40,799 nt of DNA. Source: JAEUUM01 sp038326165 (GTDB taxonomy: Bacteria > Bacteroidota > Bacteroidia > Chitinophagales > Saprospiraceae). Under the pieces are notes generated by a model, which searched no databases, was not told the DNA's origin, and was given only the letters and a program-made list of their open reading frames with translations. Shown here piece by piece: positions 33,299 through 40,799 of the stretch. The DNA lies in assembly GCA_038326165.1 (NCBI GenBank), contig JBBQJT010000032.1, positions 1 to 40,799 on the forward strand, read 5' to 3'. Numbering within the stretch: the first letter of the stretch is position 1; each line of letters opens with the position of its first letter. The translations under genes were made by a program, and so were the position numbers.

Positions 33299-35743
33299 CT
33301 ATTTCGCTCTATCTTCTTCTGCTTCCATCCCCGTTTCTCTTTTTCTGGATTTTACATTGTTGTTGCCCAAAGTATAGCTCAAATTGATGGTAAATCGGCG
33401 ATTGTCATTCCTACCTGATCCTCTTGCTTCAAGTCCGTTGAATCTTGAAATACCACTCCAGAATGATTGAAAGAATAGATCCGAACCGCTAATTTTAACA
33501 TTCAGCTTGTCACCAAAAAATCGCTTTTGAAGACCAACATCCAAACTCCAGTTGGAATCATATTCAAACACTCCACCCCAAATACCTGGGCCGGAATAAT
33601 ATCCTGAAACTTCAGCATTAAATCCCATTGGAAGCGTAAAGGTGTGTTGTTGGAAAATAGTATAACTGAATGCCTGCAGATCCACTACAGCTCCATTGCC
33701 ATAATCAGCTTCATTGTTTATGTGGGAACCACTTACATTGATAAAAGCATTCCAAAATTTCGTTATTTCAAGAGGAACACTTGCGTTAACACTCCAGATG
33801 GTTTGACTGGCTAAATTATCCCAATTGATGTAAGTGGCTCGTGGGTCTACATCATCCGGACCAATCAATCGTGTAATTTGATCAAGTGTTTTACTGTAAG
33901 CTATTTTGATATTATAGATCTGCTTCAATGTGTAGCCCAATTCCAGATTGTTCACTATTTCAGGCAATAATCCAGGATTGCCTTTCTCAAATGAGAGTTG
34001 ACTCAATTGATTGTTGAATGGATTGAGTACGTTATAGTTTGGTCGGTTGATCCTACGTCCATAGTTTAAGGCAAAGCCATGATTTTGTGACATTTTCCAG
34101 GTAATTCCTCCACTTGGGAACCAACTCAAGTAATTTCTTTCGACCGGTTTTTCCTGCAACTCAGGCAAAAAAGCAGTCAAATTCCCCCTTGTGTGGGTCT
34201 GTTCAGCTCTGATCCCCCCACTCAGGTTGATTTCCTTTTTCAACTTTATGGAATAGTTGACATATGCGGCATAAACCTTTTCATCGTATTTGAACTTGTT
34301 TGAATTTCGCTTATTAATCAGTCTGTCGGGATTTAATCCATCAAAAAACAAAAAGGTATTGTCAGACGAAACACCTGTAAATTTTGTCCCTGTGCTCATT
34401 GAACCACCAAAAAGATTCTTGTTGAAATCGGTCTTAAATGACAAGATACCAATATCCGAGGGTGTGTCAAATGAAGTAAGGATCTTTGAAAGCTCAATAT
34501 CTTGCATTGGCGTGAAATAGATATTGGTTTGGTCCCGCAAATTGTCTGTCTCAAAATTTCCGTAATCCAGATCAATATTGAGCGCCATATCCTTGGTAAA
34601 ATTGTTTTGGTAGTTGATGTTGTACGATTGATTGTTTCTTGGACTATCCTCAATGGTATTTGCTATCAATACACTGTCAATTTTACTGCTTGCAAATTGG
34701 TTGGCCAACTCTATTGAATTAAAACCCCTGCTTTCATTAAGACCAGTATTTCCGGATACCAATAGTCCAATTGTCTGTTTTGGAGTCAAGAAATAATCGA
34801 TACCTGCTTTGTAGTTTACTTGTCTTCTGCGAAATCTCGTGTCACTGATTTCACCAAGATAAAGATTATTCAGAAAACTTTCAAATGCCATCAAATTATA
34901 ACCTTGCATATCACTTGCGCCCAAACTGCCATAAATATTCATCAGTTTGTTTCTGTAATTTCCTGTACCTGACACCATTGATCGACCATATCTGCCTTGA
35001 GAATAACTGGTGTTTATGGTCCCGTTTATTCCGAATTTTTTGTCTTTCTTAAGTCGTATATCTATAATTCCTGCGTTTCCTTGAGCCTCGTATTTCGCAC
35101 CAGGATTGGTAATGATATCAAATCTATCAATTTGATCAGCTGTCAGAGATTGCAAATAATTGCTCAAGTCCACACCAGCCAAAGGAAGACGCTTTCCATC
35201 AATGTAAATTAAGACACCAGATCGACCCAATACGCTAATATTTTCATTGTTATCAATCATGATTCCTGGCGCCTTCCGGAGCAAAGAAATAGCATCTGAC
35301 CCGATACTATTGATCGTACCTTCTACATTAAAAACCGTTTTATCTGGCCTTACTTCTACCATATTCCTTTTTGCAACCACGGTAGTTTCCTTCAATGATA
35401 TACTGCTGGAATTCAGGGTAATTTTATCGAGTTTAATGACTCCCATATTAACAATCTTGATACCTGTAGATGTGTATTCAGCTAGGCCCAAACTACTTGT
35501 TTTGATGAAATAAGTCTCTGGTGAAACATTCGAAAATACAAAGCTTCCATTTTCGTCAGTCAATTCAACTTTTACCAAACTGCTATCAGCAAGTTTGAAT
35601 AATGCAACATTGACATATTCAACTGGCTCACTTTTATCATTTTCAATTGCACCTTGGATACCACCCAATTGGGCAAAGGAATTCATGCTAAAAAAAGGCA
35701 GAAAAACTATAACTGCCAAAATAAATATACCTCTGTATTTCAT
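33299..35743 (-). CDS. Second outer-membrane beta-barrel, TonB-receptor-like
   Basis: An 814-residue relative of the next gene, with the same order: signal peptide (FILAVIVFLPFFSMNSFAQ), carboxypeptidase-regulatory-like domain (about 27-110, EYVNVALFKLADSSLVKVEL), plug-like region (LLRKAPGIMIDNNENIS and GVLIYIDGKRLPLAG) and barrel. The two proteins share architecture but not close sequence, so they look like old paralogues. After the last barrel strand (RRFTINLSYTLG) there is a charged tail of about 22 residues ending in DRAK, unlike the aromatic ending typical of outer-membrane barrels. A 163-bp gap with no gene separates the two. Confidence 0.86.
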   Translation of the reverse strand: MKYRGIFILAVIVFLPFFSMNSFAQLGGIQGAIENDKSEPVEYVNVALFKLADSSLVKVELTDENGSFVFSNVSPETYFIKTSSLGLAEYTSTGIKIVNMGVIKLDKITLNSSSISLKETTVVAKRNMVEVRPDKTVFNVEGTINSIGSDAISLLRKAPGIMIDNNENISVLGRSGVLIYIDGKRLPLAGVDLSNYLQSLTADQIDRFDIITNPGAKYEAQGNAGIIDIRLKKDKKFGINGTINTSYSQGRYGRSMVSGTGNYRNKLMNIYGSLGASDMQGYNLMAFESFLNNLYLGEISDTRFRRRQVNYKAGIDYFLTPKQTIGLLVSGNTGLNESRGFNSIELANQFASSKIDSVLIANTIEDSPRNNQSYNINYQNNFTKDMALNIDLDYGNFETDNLRDQTNIYFTPMQDIELSKILTSFDTPSDIGILSFKTDFNKNLFGGSMSTGTKFTGVSSDNTFLFFDGLNPDRLINKRNSNKFKYDEKVYAAYVNYSIKLKKEINLSGGIRAEQTHTRGNLTAFLPELQEKPVERNYLSWFPSGGITWKMSQNHGFALNYGRRINRPNYNVLNPFNNQLSQLSFEKGNPGLLPEIVNNLELGYTLKQIYNIKIAYSKTLDQITRLIGPDDVDPRATYINWDNLASQTIWSVNASVPLEITKFWNAFINVSGSHINNEADYGNGAVVDLQAFSYTIFQQHTFTLPMGFNAEVSGYYSGPGIWGGVFEYDSNWSLDVGLQKRFFGDKLNVKISGSDLFFQSFWSGISRFNGLEARGSGRNDNRRFTINLSYTLGNNNVKSRKRETGMEAEEDRAK

Positions 35744-36149
35744 GTTATTGAACCGTAATCTTCTATTTAATTGACCTCAAATTGAAACACCATGAGTTTT
35801 AAATCTCGGTGTTTCTTGAAATCTTGTGCAAATTGGGGCTATTCTGGTTCAGTCAAATGCTTTATTCGACAAAGAATTGAATAATAAAGATCACCAACAG
35901 TATTTTTGCTTATCAGGGAATCACAAGGCCAAATTATAACTTGGAATCCAAAATATTCATACTGAGAATTGATAACATAAAGAAGAAACATAATTCAAAC
36001 AGGTTGACAAGGAATGAGTCTTGCTTTTAGAATGGGATGCTTCCAATGTCAAACGTTTTAATTGGTTCGCCTTTTGATTTTACGCGCAAAAAATGATTAT
36101 TTCACGAATCAAAACAATTTATCTAAAGCAATGAAGGTTTCCCTTCCAA
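35744..36149. other. Gene-free region upstream of the second barrel gene
   Basis: No coding frame is supported in these 406 bp. GAAACACC (35784-35791) and GGTGTTTC (35808-35815) form a perfect 8-bp inverted repeat whose inner GAG/CTC can extend the stem. It lies 41-72 bp before the barrel ATG, so it could be an operator or a leader hairpin. I see no clean -7 box for the gene and nothing recognisable in the rest. Confidence 0.5.
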
Positions 36150-36911
36150 TCACTCCAACTTGATCATTTTGCGAGCTAATTCAAGATCTTCCATGCTATC
36201 AATTCCGAATGATGTGAAATGGGTTTGTGCTGCATGAATAGAATAACCAGCCTCTAACCACCTCAGTTGTTCCAAAGATTCAATCAACTCCAAGTTACCT
36301 AACGGCAAAGCAGCTATTTCACGCAAAACGTGATTCTTAAAACCATACATTCCAATGTGTTTGAGAAAAACTTTATCTAATATTGCTTCTTGCATTGTTC
36401 GATTTCGGCAATAAGGAATGGGGCTTCTGCTAAAATAAAGACATTTGCCATTTTGATCCATTGTCAATTTGACTTGATTGGGATTCATGACATCAGCTTC
36501 TGCAGTGAAGGCATGCGCCAAAGTTCCAATACCAACATCGTCTCTTTTTAACAATCCAAGCAACTCATTAATAGATTCAGGTTGAATAAAAGGTTCATCG
36601 CCCTGAATATTGATGATAATGTCTTGATTACTATATTTTTGGGCCACCTCGGCAATTCTGTCTGTTCCGCTGGGATGGTGCTCATTGGTCATAATTGCTT
36701 CATAACCAAGTGCTTTGACATGTTCAAATATGCGTGCATCATCAGTCGCCACAATCAGGTGATTTAATTCAGAAAGCGAAACCTGCTCACATACCCGTTG
36801 AATCATTGACTTGCCAGCAATATCCAAAAGTGGTTTGCCAGGAAGTCGTGTAGAGGTGTACCTAGCTGGTATAATGCCTACTGTATTGTTGTTACAACTA
36901 TTTATTCCCAT
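36150..36911 (-). CDS. kdsB: CMP-Kdo synthetase (3-deoxy-manno-octulosonate cytidylyltransferase)
   Basis: KdsB activates Kdo with CTP to CMP-Kdo for the inner core of lipopolysaccharide. The 253 residues show VGIIPARYTSTRLPGKPLLD (11-30), the nucleotide-binding signature, then VATDDARI, NEHHPSGTDRIAEV and INIQGDEPFIQP. The product tells us that the organism has a Kdo-containing outer-membrane lipid. A 10-residue leader precedes the conserved start. It is divergent from the LysM gene, with adjoining promoters between them. Confidence 0.96.
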   Translation of the reverse strand: MGINSCNNNTVGIIPARYTSTRLPGKPLLDIAGKSMIQRVCEQVSLSELNHLIVATDDARIFEHVKALGYEAIMTNEHHPSGTDRIAEVAQKYSNQDIIINIQGDEPFIQPESINELLGLLKRDDVGIGTLAHAFTAEADVMNPNQVKLTMDQNGKCLYFSRSPIPYCRNRTMQEAILDKVFLKHIGMYGFKNHVLREIAALPLGNLELIESLEQLRWLEAGYSIHAAQTHFTSFGIDSMEDLELARKMIKLE

Positions 36912-36933
36912 CTTATTGTCTATCCAATTGATA

Positions 36934-36950
36934 CAAATGTATTAAATTTG
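36934..36950. promoter_or_regulatory. Back-to-back -7 boxes for kdsB and the LysM gene
   Basis: TACATTTG on the minus strand (36934-36941) faces kdsB, and TAAATTTG on the plus strand (36943-36950) faces the LysM gene, with one base between them. Both match TAnnTTTG exactly and predict leaders of about 19 and 29 nt. RNA polymerase could occupy only one at a time. Confidence 0.5.
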
Positions 36951-36982
36951 CCATACGAATTATTTACCTAGCTGAAACTATC

Positions 36983-37837
36983 ATGAACAGATTCCTTTTC
37001 TCTGTAATATTAAGCACAATTTTGTGCTCAAAGATATCTGCCACTGGTGACAGCACAAAGATATTGTTACCCCACGATAGCGTTTATGTAATTGTTGGTG
37101 AATTTCCTGAAAAAATCATCATTCATACGATTGCAAAAAAACAAACTCTTTATTCTATTGCCAGACATTATGGATTAGAAATTGAAGAACTCGGTTTTTA
37201 CAATCCCACGCTAGCTGCAACAAATTTCAAGATTGGCGAAACCATCAAAATCCCAATTCCCAACCAAAGTTTCCGAAGATTTAAAAAGAAGAAATTTATC
37301 AGATGGAAATACGCCCCGGTATATTACAAAGTAAGGCCAGGTGAAACAATGTTTACTATTGCCAAGATGTACTTTGACATGCCAGTGGATTCATTGAAAT
37401 CAAGAAACAAGTATTGGAATAATGACATTGCTGCTGGTATGATTCTCCAAGTAGCTTGGCTCCCAACAGCTGGAGTTCCCGATAGTCTCCAAAAGATGAA
37501 AGGCCATCCCCTTTGGCGTAATTCTCAACAAGCACAAAGTCTATTTGCTGCCAATGGTGCTGCCAGAAAACTTATTAAACATGCAGGTCCCTCAGCTTGG
37601 CCAAAACAAATTGGCCCTACAGGCAATGAAAGTTTCATCCTCCACAACAACGCTCCAATTGGTGAAATACTAGCCATAAGCAACCCAATGAACAACAGAG
37701 TCGTATATGCTAAATGTATTGGACGCATACCAAAATCCTATCCTCCTGATACAAAATCCGTAGTTTCGCCTTCGGTTGCAAAATTACTTGCCATCCAGGA
37801 CGAAAGATTCTATTCAATCATCAAATATTATAAATAA
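36983..37837 (+). CDS. Exported protein with two LysM domains
   Basis: A 284-residue protein with a signal peptide (RFLFSVILSTILCSKISA). LysM domain 1 spans about 48-92 (KKQTLYSIARHYGLEIEELG), and LysM domain 2 about 114-160 (YYKVRPGETMFTIAKMYF). A C-terminal region with ISNPMNNRVVYAKCIGRIP resembles the double-psi beta-barrel part of Bacteroidota LysM proteins. LysM binds N-acetylglucosamine chains, so it probably attaches to peptidoglycan. No hydrolase residues are visible. The cystathionine beta-synthase gene follows after 5 bp on the same strand. Confidence 0.86.
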   Translation: MNRFLFSVILSTILCSKISATGDSTKILLPHDSVYVIVGEFPEKIIIHTIAKKQTLYSIARHYGLEIEELGFYNPTLAATNFKIGETIKIPIPNQSFRRFKKKKFIRWKYAPVYYKVRPGETMFTIAKMYFDMPVDSLKSRNKYWNNDIAAGMILQVAWLPTAGVPDSLQKMKGHPLWRNSQQAQSLFAANGAARKLIKHAGPSAWPKQIGPTGNESFILHNNAPIGEILAISNPMNNRVVYAKCIGRIPKSYPPDTKSVVSPSVAKLLAIQDERFYSIIKYYK

Positions 37838-37842
37838 GTAAC

Positions 37843-39201
37843 TTGAAATATCTAAATAACATCCTAGAATCCATCGGCAATACTCCGCTTATCAAAATGA
37901 ATAAGGTAGCAGCAGGTATTCCTGCTTTGGTGCTTGCCAAAGTTGAAACTTTCAATCCTGGTCATTCCATCAAGGATAGAATAGCAGTGCGCATGGTTGA
38001 TGATGCAGAGGCAGATGGCAGACTCAAACCAGGAGGCACAATTATCGAGTGTACTTCAGGCAATACTGGAATGGGATTGGCTTTGGTTGCTAGTGTAAGA
38101 GGTTACAAAACAATTTTTACGACAAGCGATAAGCAATCAAAAGAAAAAATTGATATGCTCAAGGCTTTGGGTTCCGAGGTCATCGTCTGCCCAACCAATG
38201 TGGAGCCAGATGATCCGCGTTCATATTATTCTATAGCAAGAAAGTTAAGTCAAGATATTCCAAATAGTTTTTGGTGCAATCAATATGACAACCTGAGCAA
38301 CCGTGAGGCACATTATTCCTCAACCGGTCCAGAAATATGGGATCAAACAGATGGAAAAATAACCCACCTAGTGGTAGGTGTCGGTACAGGTGGCACAATA
38401 TCAGGAGCAGCTAAATTCTTGAAAGAACAAAACCCCAATATCAAAATCTGGGGAATTGATACTTATGGATCTGTGTTTAAAAAGTACAAGGAAACTGGAA
38501 TTTTTGACCCAAAAGAAATCTATCCCTACATAACTGAAGGCATAGGAGAAGATATTCTTCCAGCCAATGTCGATTTCGATCTGATTGATAAATTCGAGAA
38601 GGTTTCAGATAAGGACGCAGCTTTAATGGCGCGCCGATTAGCCAAAGAAGAAGGAATATTGTTGGGTTATTCAGCAGGATCTGCCATGCAAGGCATTATT
38701 CAATTGAAGGATGAACTAAAATCTACGGATGTGGTGGTGCTCATATTTCATGATCATGGCAGCCGCTATATTGGAAAGATCTACAATGATAATTGGATGC
38801 GTGAAAGAGGATTCTTGGAAGATGAACTCAAGGTTTTGGACTTGGTAGCAAGAAAATCCGATAAAACGTTCTTCTCTGCTTCTCCCGATCAAACTGTGAA
38901 AGAAGTTTTTCATCTCATGAAATCCAATGATATTTCACAGATCCCTGTCTTGGAAAATGACAAGAATATAGGTTCACTGACCGAAAGCAAAGTATTGAAT
39001 TATTTGATTGAAAACCCAATGGTTCATGCAGATCAAAAAATATCCAGCATCATGGAGGCCCCGTTCCCACTGATCAGTTCAGATGTGCCGTTCACTCAAC
39101 TCTCAAAATATTTCACCATGAAAGACCAAGCAGTATTGACCAAAGATCTAACTGGAGCTTGGCATATATTGACCAGTTACGATGTAGTTCAGGCAATTTG
39201 A
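37843..39201 (+). CDS. cbs: Cystathionine beta-synthase with C-terminal CBS pair
   Basis: A 452-residue PLP enzyme that joins serine (or a derivative) with homocysteine, or acts as a cysteine synthase. The catalytic domain has GHSIKDRIAVR with PLP Lys44, TSGNTG (71-76) and GVGTGGTISGAAK. The C-terminal part (about 340-450) is a Bateman pair of CBS domains (KSNDISQIPVLEND), as in regulated cystathionine beta-synthases; it may bind adenosyl ligands. The start is TTG at 37843-37845: an in-frame stop lies 4 codons upstream, and the first ATG falls inside the conserved core. The 5-bp gap after the LysM gene implies one transcript. Confidence 0.93.
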   Translation: MKYLNNILESIGNTPLIKMNKVAAGIPALVLAKVETFNPGHSIKDRIAVRMVDDAEADGRLKPGGTIIECTSGNTGMGLALVASVRGYKTIFTTSDKQSKEKIDMLKALGSEVIVCPTNVEPDDPRSYYSIARKLSQDIPNSFWCNQYDNLSNREAHYSSTGPEIWDQTDGKITHLVVGVGTGGTISGAAKFLKEQNPNIKIWGIDTYGSVFKKYKETGIFDPKEIYPYITEGIGEDILPANVDFDLIDKFEKVSDKDAALMARRLAKEEGILLGYSAGSAMQGIIQLKDELKSTDVVVLIFHDHGSRYIGKIYNDNWMRERGFLEDELKVLDLVARKSDKTFFSASPDQTVKEVFHLMKSNDISQIPVLENDKNIGSLTESKVLNYLIENPMVHADQKISSIMEAPFPLISSDVPFTQLSKYFTMKDQAVLTKDLTGAWHILTSYDVVQAI

Positions 39202-39272
39202 TTGGTTAAGGCTGAGATTATGTTGATTTGGTCATTTGCGCGGGTGGTCTAACCCCGTATTAATCGGACTAA

Positions 39273-39440
39273 TTACATTTTGGTAAGTTGGCTGATGAAT
39301 TAAACATTCATTTGCGATCTTTTGGGTATGTAAAAATCAGAAGGCACAGACTTATTAAAGGCGAAGCACATCCCTTCGATCCTCAGTGGGTTGATTACTT
39401 GACCAGCAGAAAAAGCAATTCCAAGTATTCATTATTTTGA
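39273..39440 (+). pseudogene. C-terminal remnant of a group II intron maturase
   Basis: A 55-codon open stretch without a start codon or an upstream reverse transcriptase. Its second half, RRHRLIKGEAHPFDPQWVDY, resembles the end of group II intron-encoded proteins (an R-R-H-x-K-I-K-G-x-A-x-P-x-x-P pattern). Nothing of the reverse transcriptase fingers or palm is present, and the preceding cbs gene ends 71 bp earlier. So only the tail survives. The identification rests on this motif plus the intron domain V 42 bp downstream. Confidence 0.6.
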
Positions 39441-39557
39441 GTATTTTTACCGTATGGTTAGTGTACTGCTTTTCAGGAGCTTGAGCCGTATGAGTCGAAA
39501 GGTAGAAGTACGGTTCATAGGGGACAAGTGCGGGGTAACACGCCAGCGCTACCCGAC
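39273..39557 (+). mobile_element. Decayed 3' end of a group II intron
   Basis: Domain V is at 39483-39516 and has the canonical 34-nt length. GAGCCGTA pairs with TACGGTTC, including the G-U pair of the catalytic AGC triad; the GAAA tetraloop is at 39497-39500 and a 2-nt bulge (AG) is present. The upper helix is degraded: TGAGTC against GGTAGA has two mismatches and two wobbles. A domain VI-like stem (GGGTA/TACCC) follows to about 39557. The maturase tail precedes it. Domains I-IV and the reverse transcriptase are missing, so the element cannot move by itself. The 3' boundary is approximate. Confidence 0.65.
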
Positions 39558-39723
39558 AAAACGACTCAGCGGAAAGACACGATAGCCGACAAAGTTAACT
39601 TTGACAGTTTTTGACTGACAAATAGTTTTTAATATTGCAATACAAAAAGGAAGACCAGCAATCACTTTAAAAAACAGGGCAACACCGAAAAGCCACACGA
39701 GTAGGAAACCTAAATATATTATT

Positions 39724-39959
39724 ATGAATTTTAAGCAATTGAAAATTATGCAACGAAGATTGGGATTTCTTCACTATTACTAATGACCGCAATTGGCTTT
39801 TTGATGGTCTTTGATATTGCTATTGACCTTGACATTTTGCCAAGTCAGTCCACCAAAACTGCGGCATGGGTTTTCGCTGGACTTTTGTTTATCGTTTCGT
39901 GTTCGACAGTCTTCATAAGTATAATGCTAAATATGAAAAGAGTAGTTGAATTGATATAA
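39724..39959 (+). pseudogene. Small two-helix membrane protein, apparently frameshifted
   Basis: The frame starting at ATG 39783 gives 58 residues with two hydrophobic segments (MTAIGFLMVFDIAI and AWVFAGLLFIVSCSTVFISI). The hydrophobic stretch extends upstream in the same frame (KIGISSLLL) without a start codon. An ATG at 39724 opens with MNFKQLK and would join this frame if the A-run near 39742-39745 had one more base, giving about 78 residues. So a single-base loss in a homopolymer, or a sequencing error, is likely. Function is unknown; it may be cargo of the accessory region. Confidence 0.35.
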
Positions 39960-40428
39960 GAAAATACACAAAAAAAAGAATAACCGGCCCATAACAGCAG
40001 TAGCCGTTGCGCAACTTTCACAAAAACAAAAAACCCGGATTTTTAGAAAATAAAACGGCTTCATGAGAGGCATTTTAATGCATAAAATTATATTGACTAC
40101 TCATTGGTGGTTAATTTTGGAGTGCTTAAATTTGAAGTATAGGGCTTTGAAATTAGATCTTTAAACCCATAATACGCACAATGCGCATTTTGCCTTTGAG
40201 CAAAGCCTCTTGAGTCGACAAAATCCCTTTTTTTTGAAGAATTGGATAACTAAATCAAGTTGATTATATTTTCGATATATACGGGTGTTTGTGGGTATAT
40301 GCTTGTTACTCGCAATCGTGAAGATAGACACGATACATCAGACTTAACCGTTATACAAGAAAAAGCAAACCATTTTGACAGGTGACCAACATACAGACCT
40401 TATTACAAACGGACAACGAGTAAGCCGA
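39960..40428. other. Gene-free accessory DNA
   Basis: No supported gene. The stretch carries short purine and pyrimidine runs (eight T near 40228-40235) and short open frames without recognisable similarity. It may contain eroded gene fragments, since it lies between an intron remnant and a restriction gene, but I could not identify any. Confidence 0.4.
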
Positions 40429-40563
40429 TCCCGAAAGCATGCGGGACCGACCCTTCTGTATTTTATTTTTTTTCCCACCGCACAAAATATTTTGAAATTC
40501 TGCCAATGCATCCCGAAAGCGTTCGGGAGCACATTTGCAAGCCGCATCCCGCCAAATGCGGGA
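40429..40563. repeat. Three REP-like GC hairpins
   Basis: Three short inverted repeats share TCCCG...CGGGA ends in 135 bp. The first is at 40429-40446 (5-bp stem), the second at 40511-40528 (TCCCGAA/TTCGGGA, 7-bp stem, AGCG loop, with a further TGC/GCA outside) and the third at 40547-40563 (TCCCGC/GCGGGA, 6-bp stem). They are far more GC-rich than the AT-rich surroundings. They resemble repetitive extragenic palindromes; no transposase is nearby. The open frames crossing them are made of the palindromes and are not counted as genes. Confidence 0.65.
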
Positions 40564-40663
40564 AAAAAGAGCCAATTCTCCCACCCGCCACAGAACGAGA
40601 ATGACCGTTTAAAGGATGAAAATTCGTACTTTAACCAACTGAAATTGAATTTTAATTAAAGTA

Positions 40664-40799
40664 ATGGCAAATCAAAACCCAGAGCAAATAGCAAGAGATA
40701 ACATTGACAAGCAGTTAACTGCTTGTGGCTGGGTTATTCAGAGCATTAAACAAATAAATCTGAATGCTGGAATTGGTGTTGCCGTTAAAGAATATTTGA
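40664..40799 (+). CDS. hsdR: Type I restriction enzyme R subunit, N-terminus only
   Basis: The first 45 codons of a protein that runs off the window. MANQNPEQIARDNIDKQLTA followed by CGWVIQSIKQINLNAGIGVA and VKEYL matches the N-terminal start of HsdR / type I restriction helicase-nuclease subunits, which typically read as ARxxIDxxLxxAGWxVQ and then GxGIAVREF. The full protein would have an HSDR_N nuclease domain and a DEAD-box translocase. hsdM and hsdS are not seen upstream, so they should lie downstream. The ATG at 40664 follows an AT-rich leader; no -7 box was confirmed. Confidence 0.82.
   Translation, partial: MANQNPEQIARDNIDKQLTACGWVIQSIKQINLNAGIGVAVKEYL

Noticed and set aside
39960..40020. 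Integron attC-like site suggested by palindromic GC patches
   Set aside because: No paired R and L core sites or integrase could be found; the resemblance was superficial.
40060..40260. Short minus-strand frame ending in KMRIVRIMGLKI, possibly a transposase tail
   Set aside because: It resembles no family I can name, has a stop a few codons upstream, and could be chance.
40375..40659. 94-codon plus frame and overlapping minus frames
   Set aside because: They cross the three GC hairpins, have no family resemblance and conflict with one another.

Overview
The window looks like chromosome of an AT-rich member of the Bacteroidota. The evidence is type IX secretion (T9SS) C-terminal sorting domains, a GLPGLI-family protein beside TonB-dependent receptor-like barrels, a DUF4249 lipoprotein, the SDR-type threonine dehydrogenase, the carboxynorspermidine polyamine route, Bacteroidota -7 promoter boxes (TAnnTTTG), few Shine-Dalgarno sequences and many TTG starts. 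The class cannot be fixed from sequence alone; a Saprospiria- or Chitinophagia-like lineage is a guess.

Layout. 1-580 is a block of three long direct repeats built from ATAAACC-type heptads, followed by a separate 9-bp-period repeat. 582-6000 (minus) carries pyrF, a NifU-domain protein, mrp, prmC, nspC and carboxynorspermidine dehydrogenase. Divergent from these is an agmatinase (6080-7093). Together they cover agmatine to putrescine to carboxyspermidine to spermidine. purK-purE (plus) meets a TrmH-like methyltransferase, pyrG, an OxyR-like regulator, dnaK and a DUF4249 lipoprotein (all minus). panB-mltG-tilS (plus) converges on tdh-kbl (threonine to glycine). A RhlE-type helicase follows, then two divergent T9SS-exported proteins.

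25497-26600 holds an arsenate-reductase/LMW-phosphatase-like protein whose P-loop Arg is replaced by Lys, a tRNA-Arg(UCG) with a strong terminator after it, and a lipoprotein form of DUF2237. 26609-35743 (minus) is a surface and export block: a BNR/sortilin-like repeat protein, a GLPGLI protein and two outer-membrane barrels. kdsB and a LysM protein share a back-to-back promoter region, and a cystathionine beta-synthase follows.

After 39201 the character changes. There is a decayed 3' end of a group II intron (maturase tail plus domain V), a small membrane-protein frame that looks frameshifted, three REP-like GC hairpins, and at the very end the first 45 codons of a type I restriction HsdR subunit. 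This is the accessory edge of the window and the most likely place for mobile or defence genes, which continue beyond it.

No wholly new system can be demonstrated here. The most interesting leads are the substituted-P-loop phosphatase-like protein, the intron remnant next to HsdR, -7 boxes placed so that several transcripts would be leaderless, the heavy use of TTG starts, and the palindrome upstream of dnaK.
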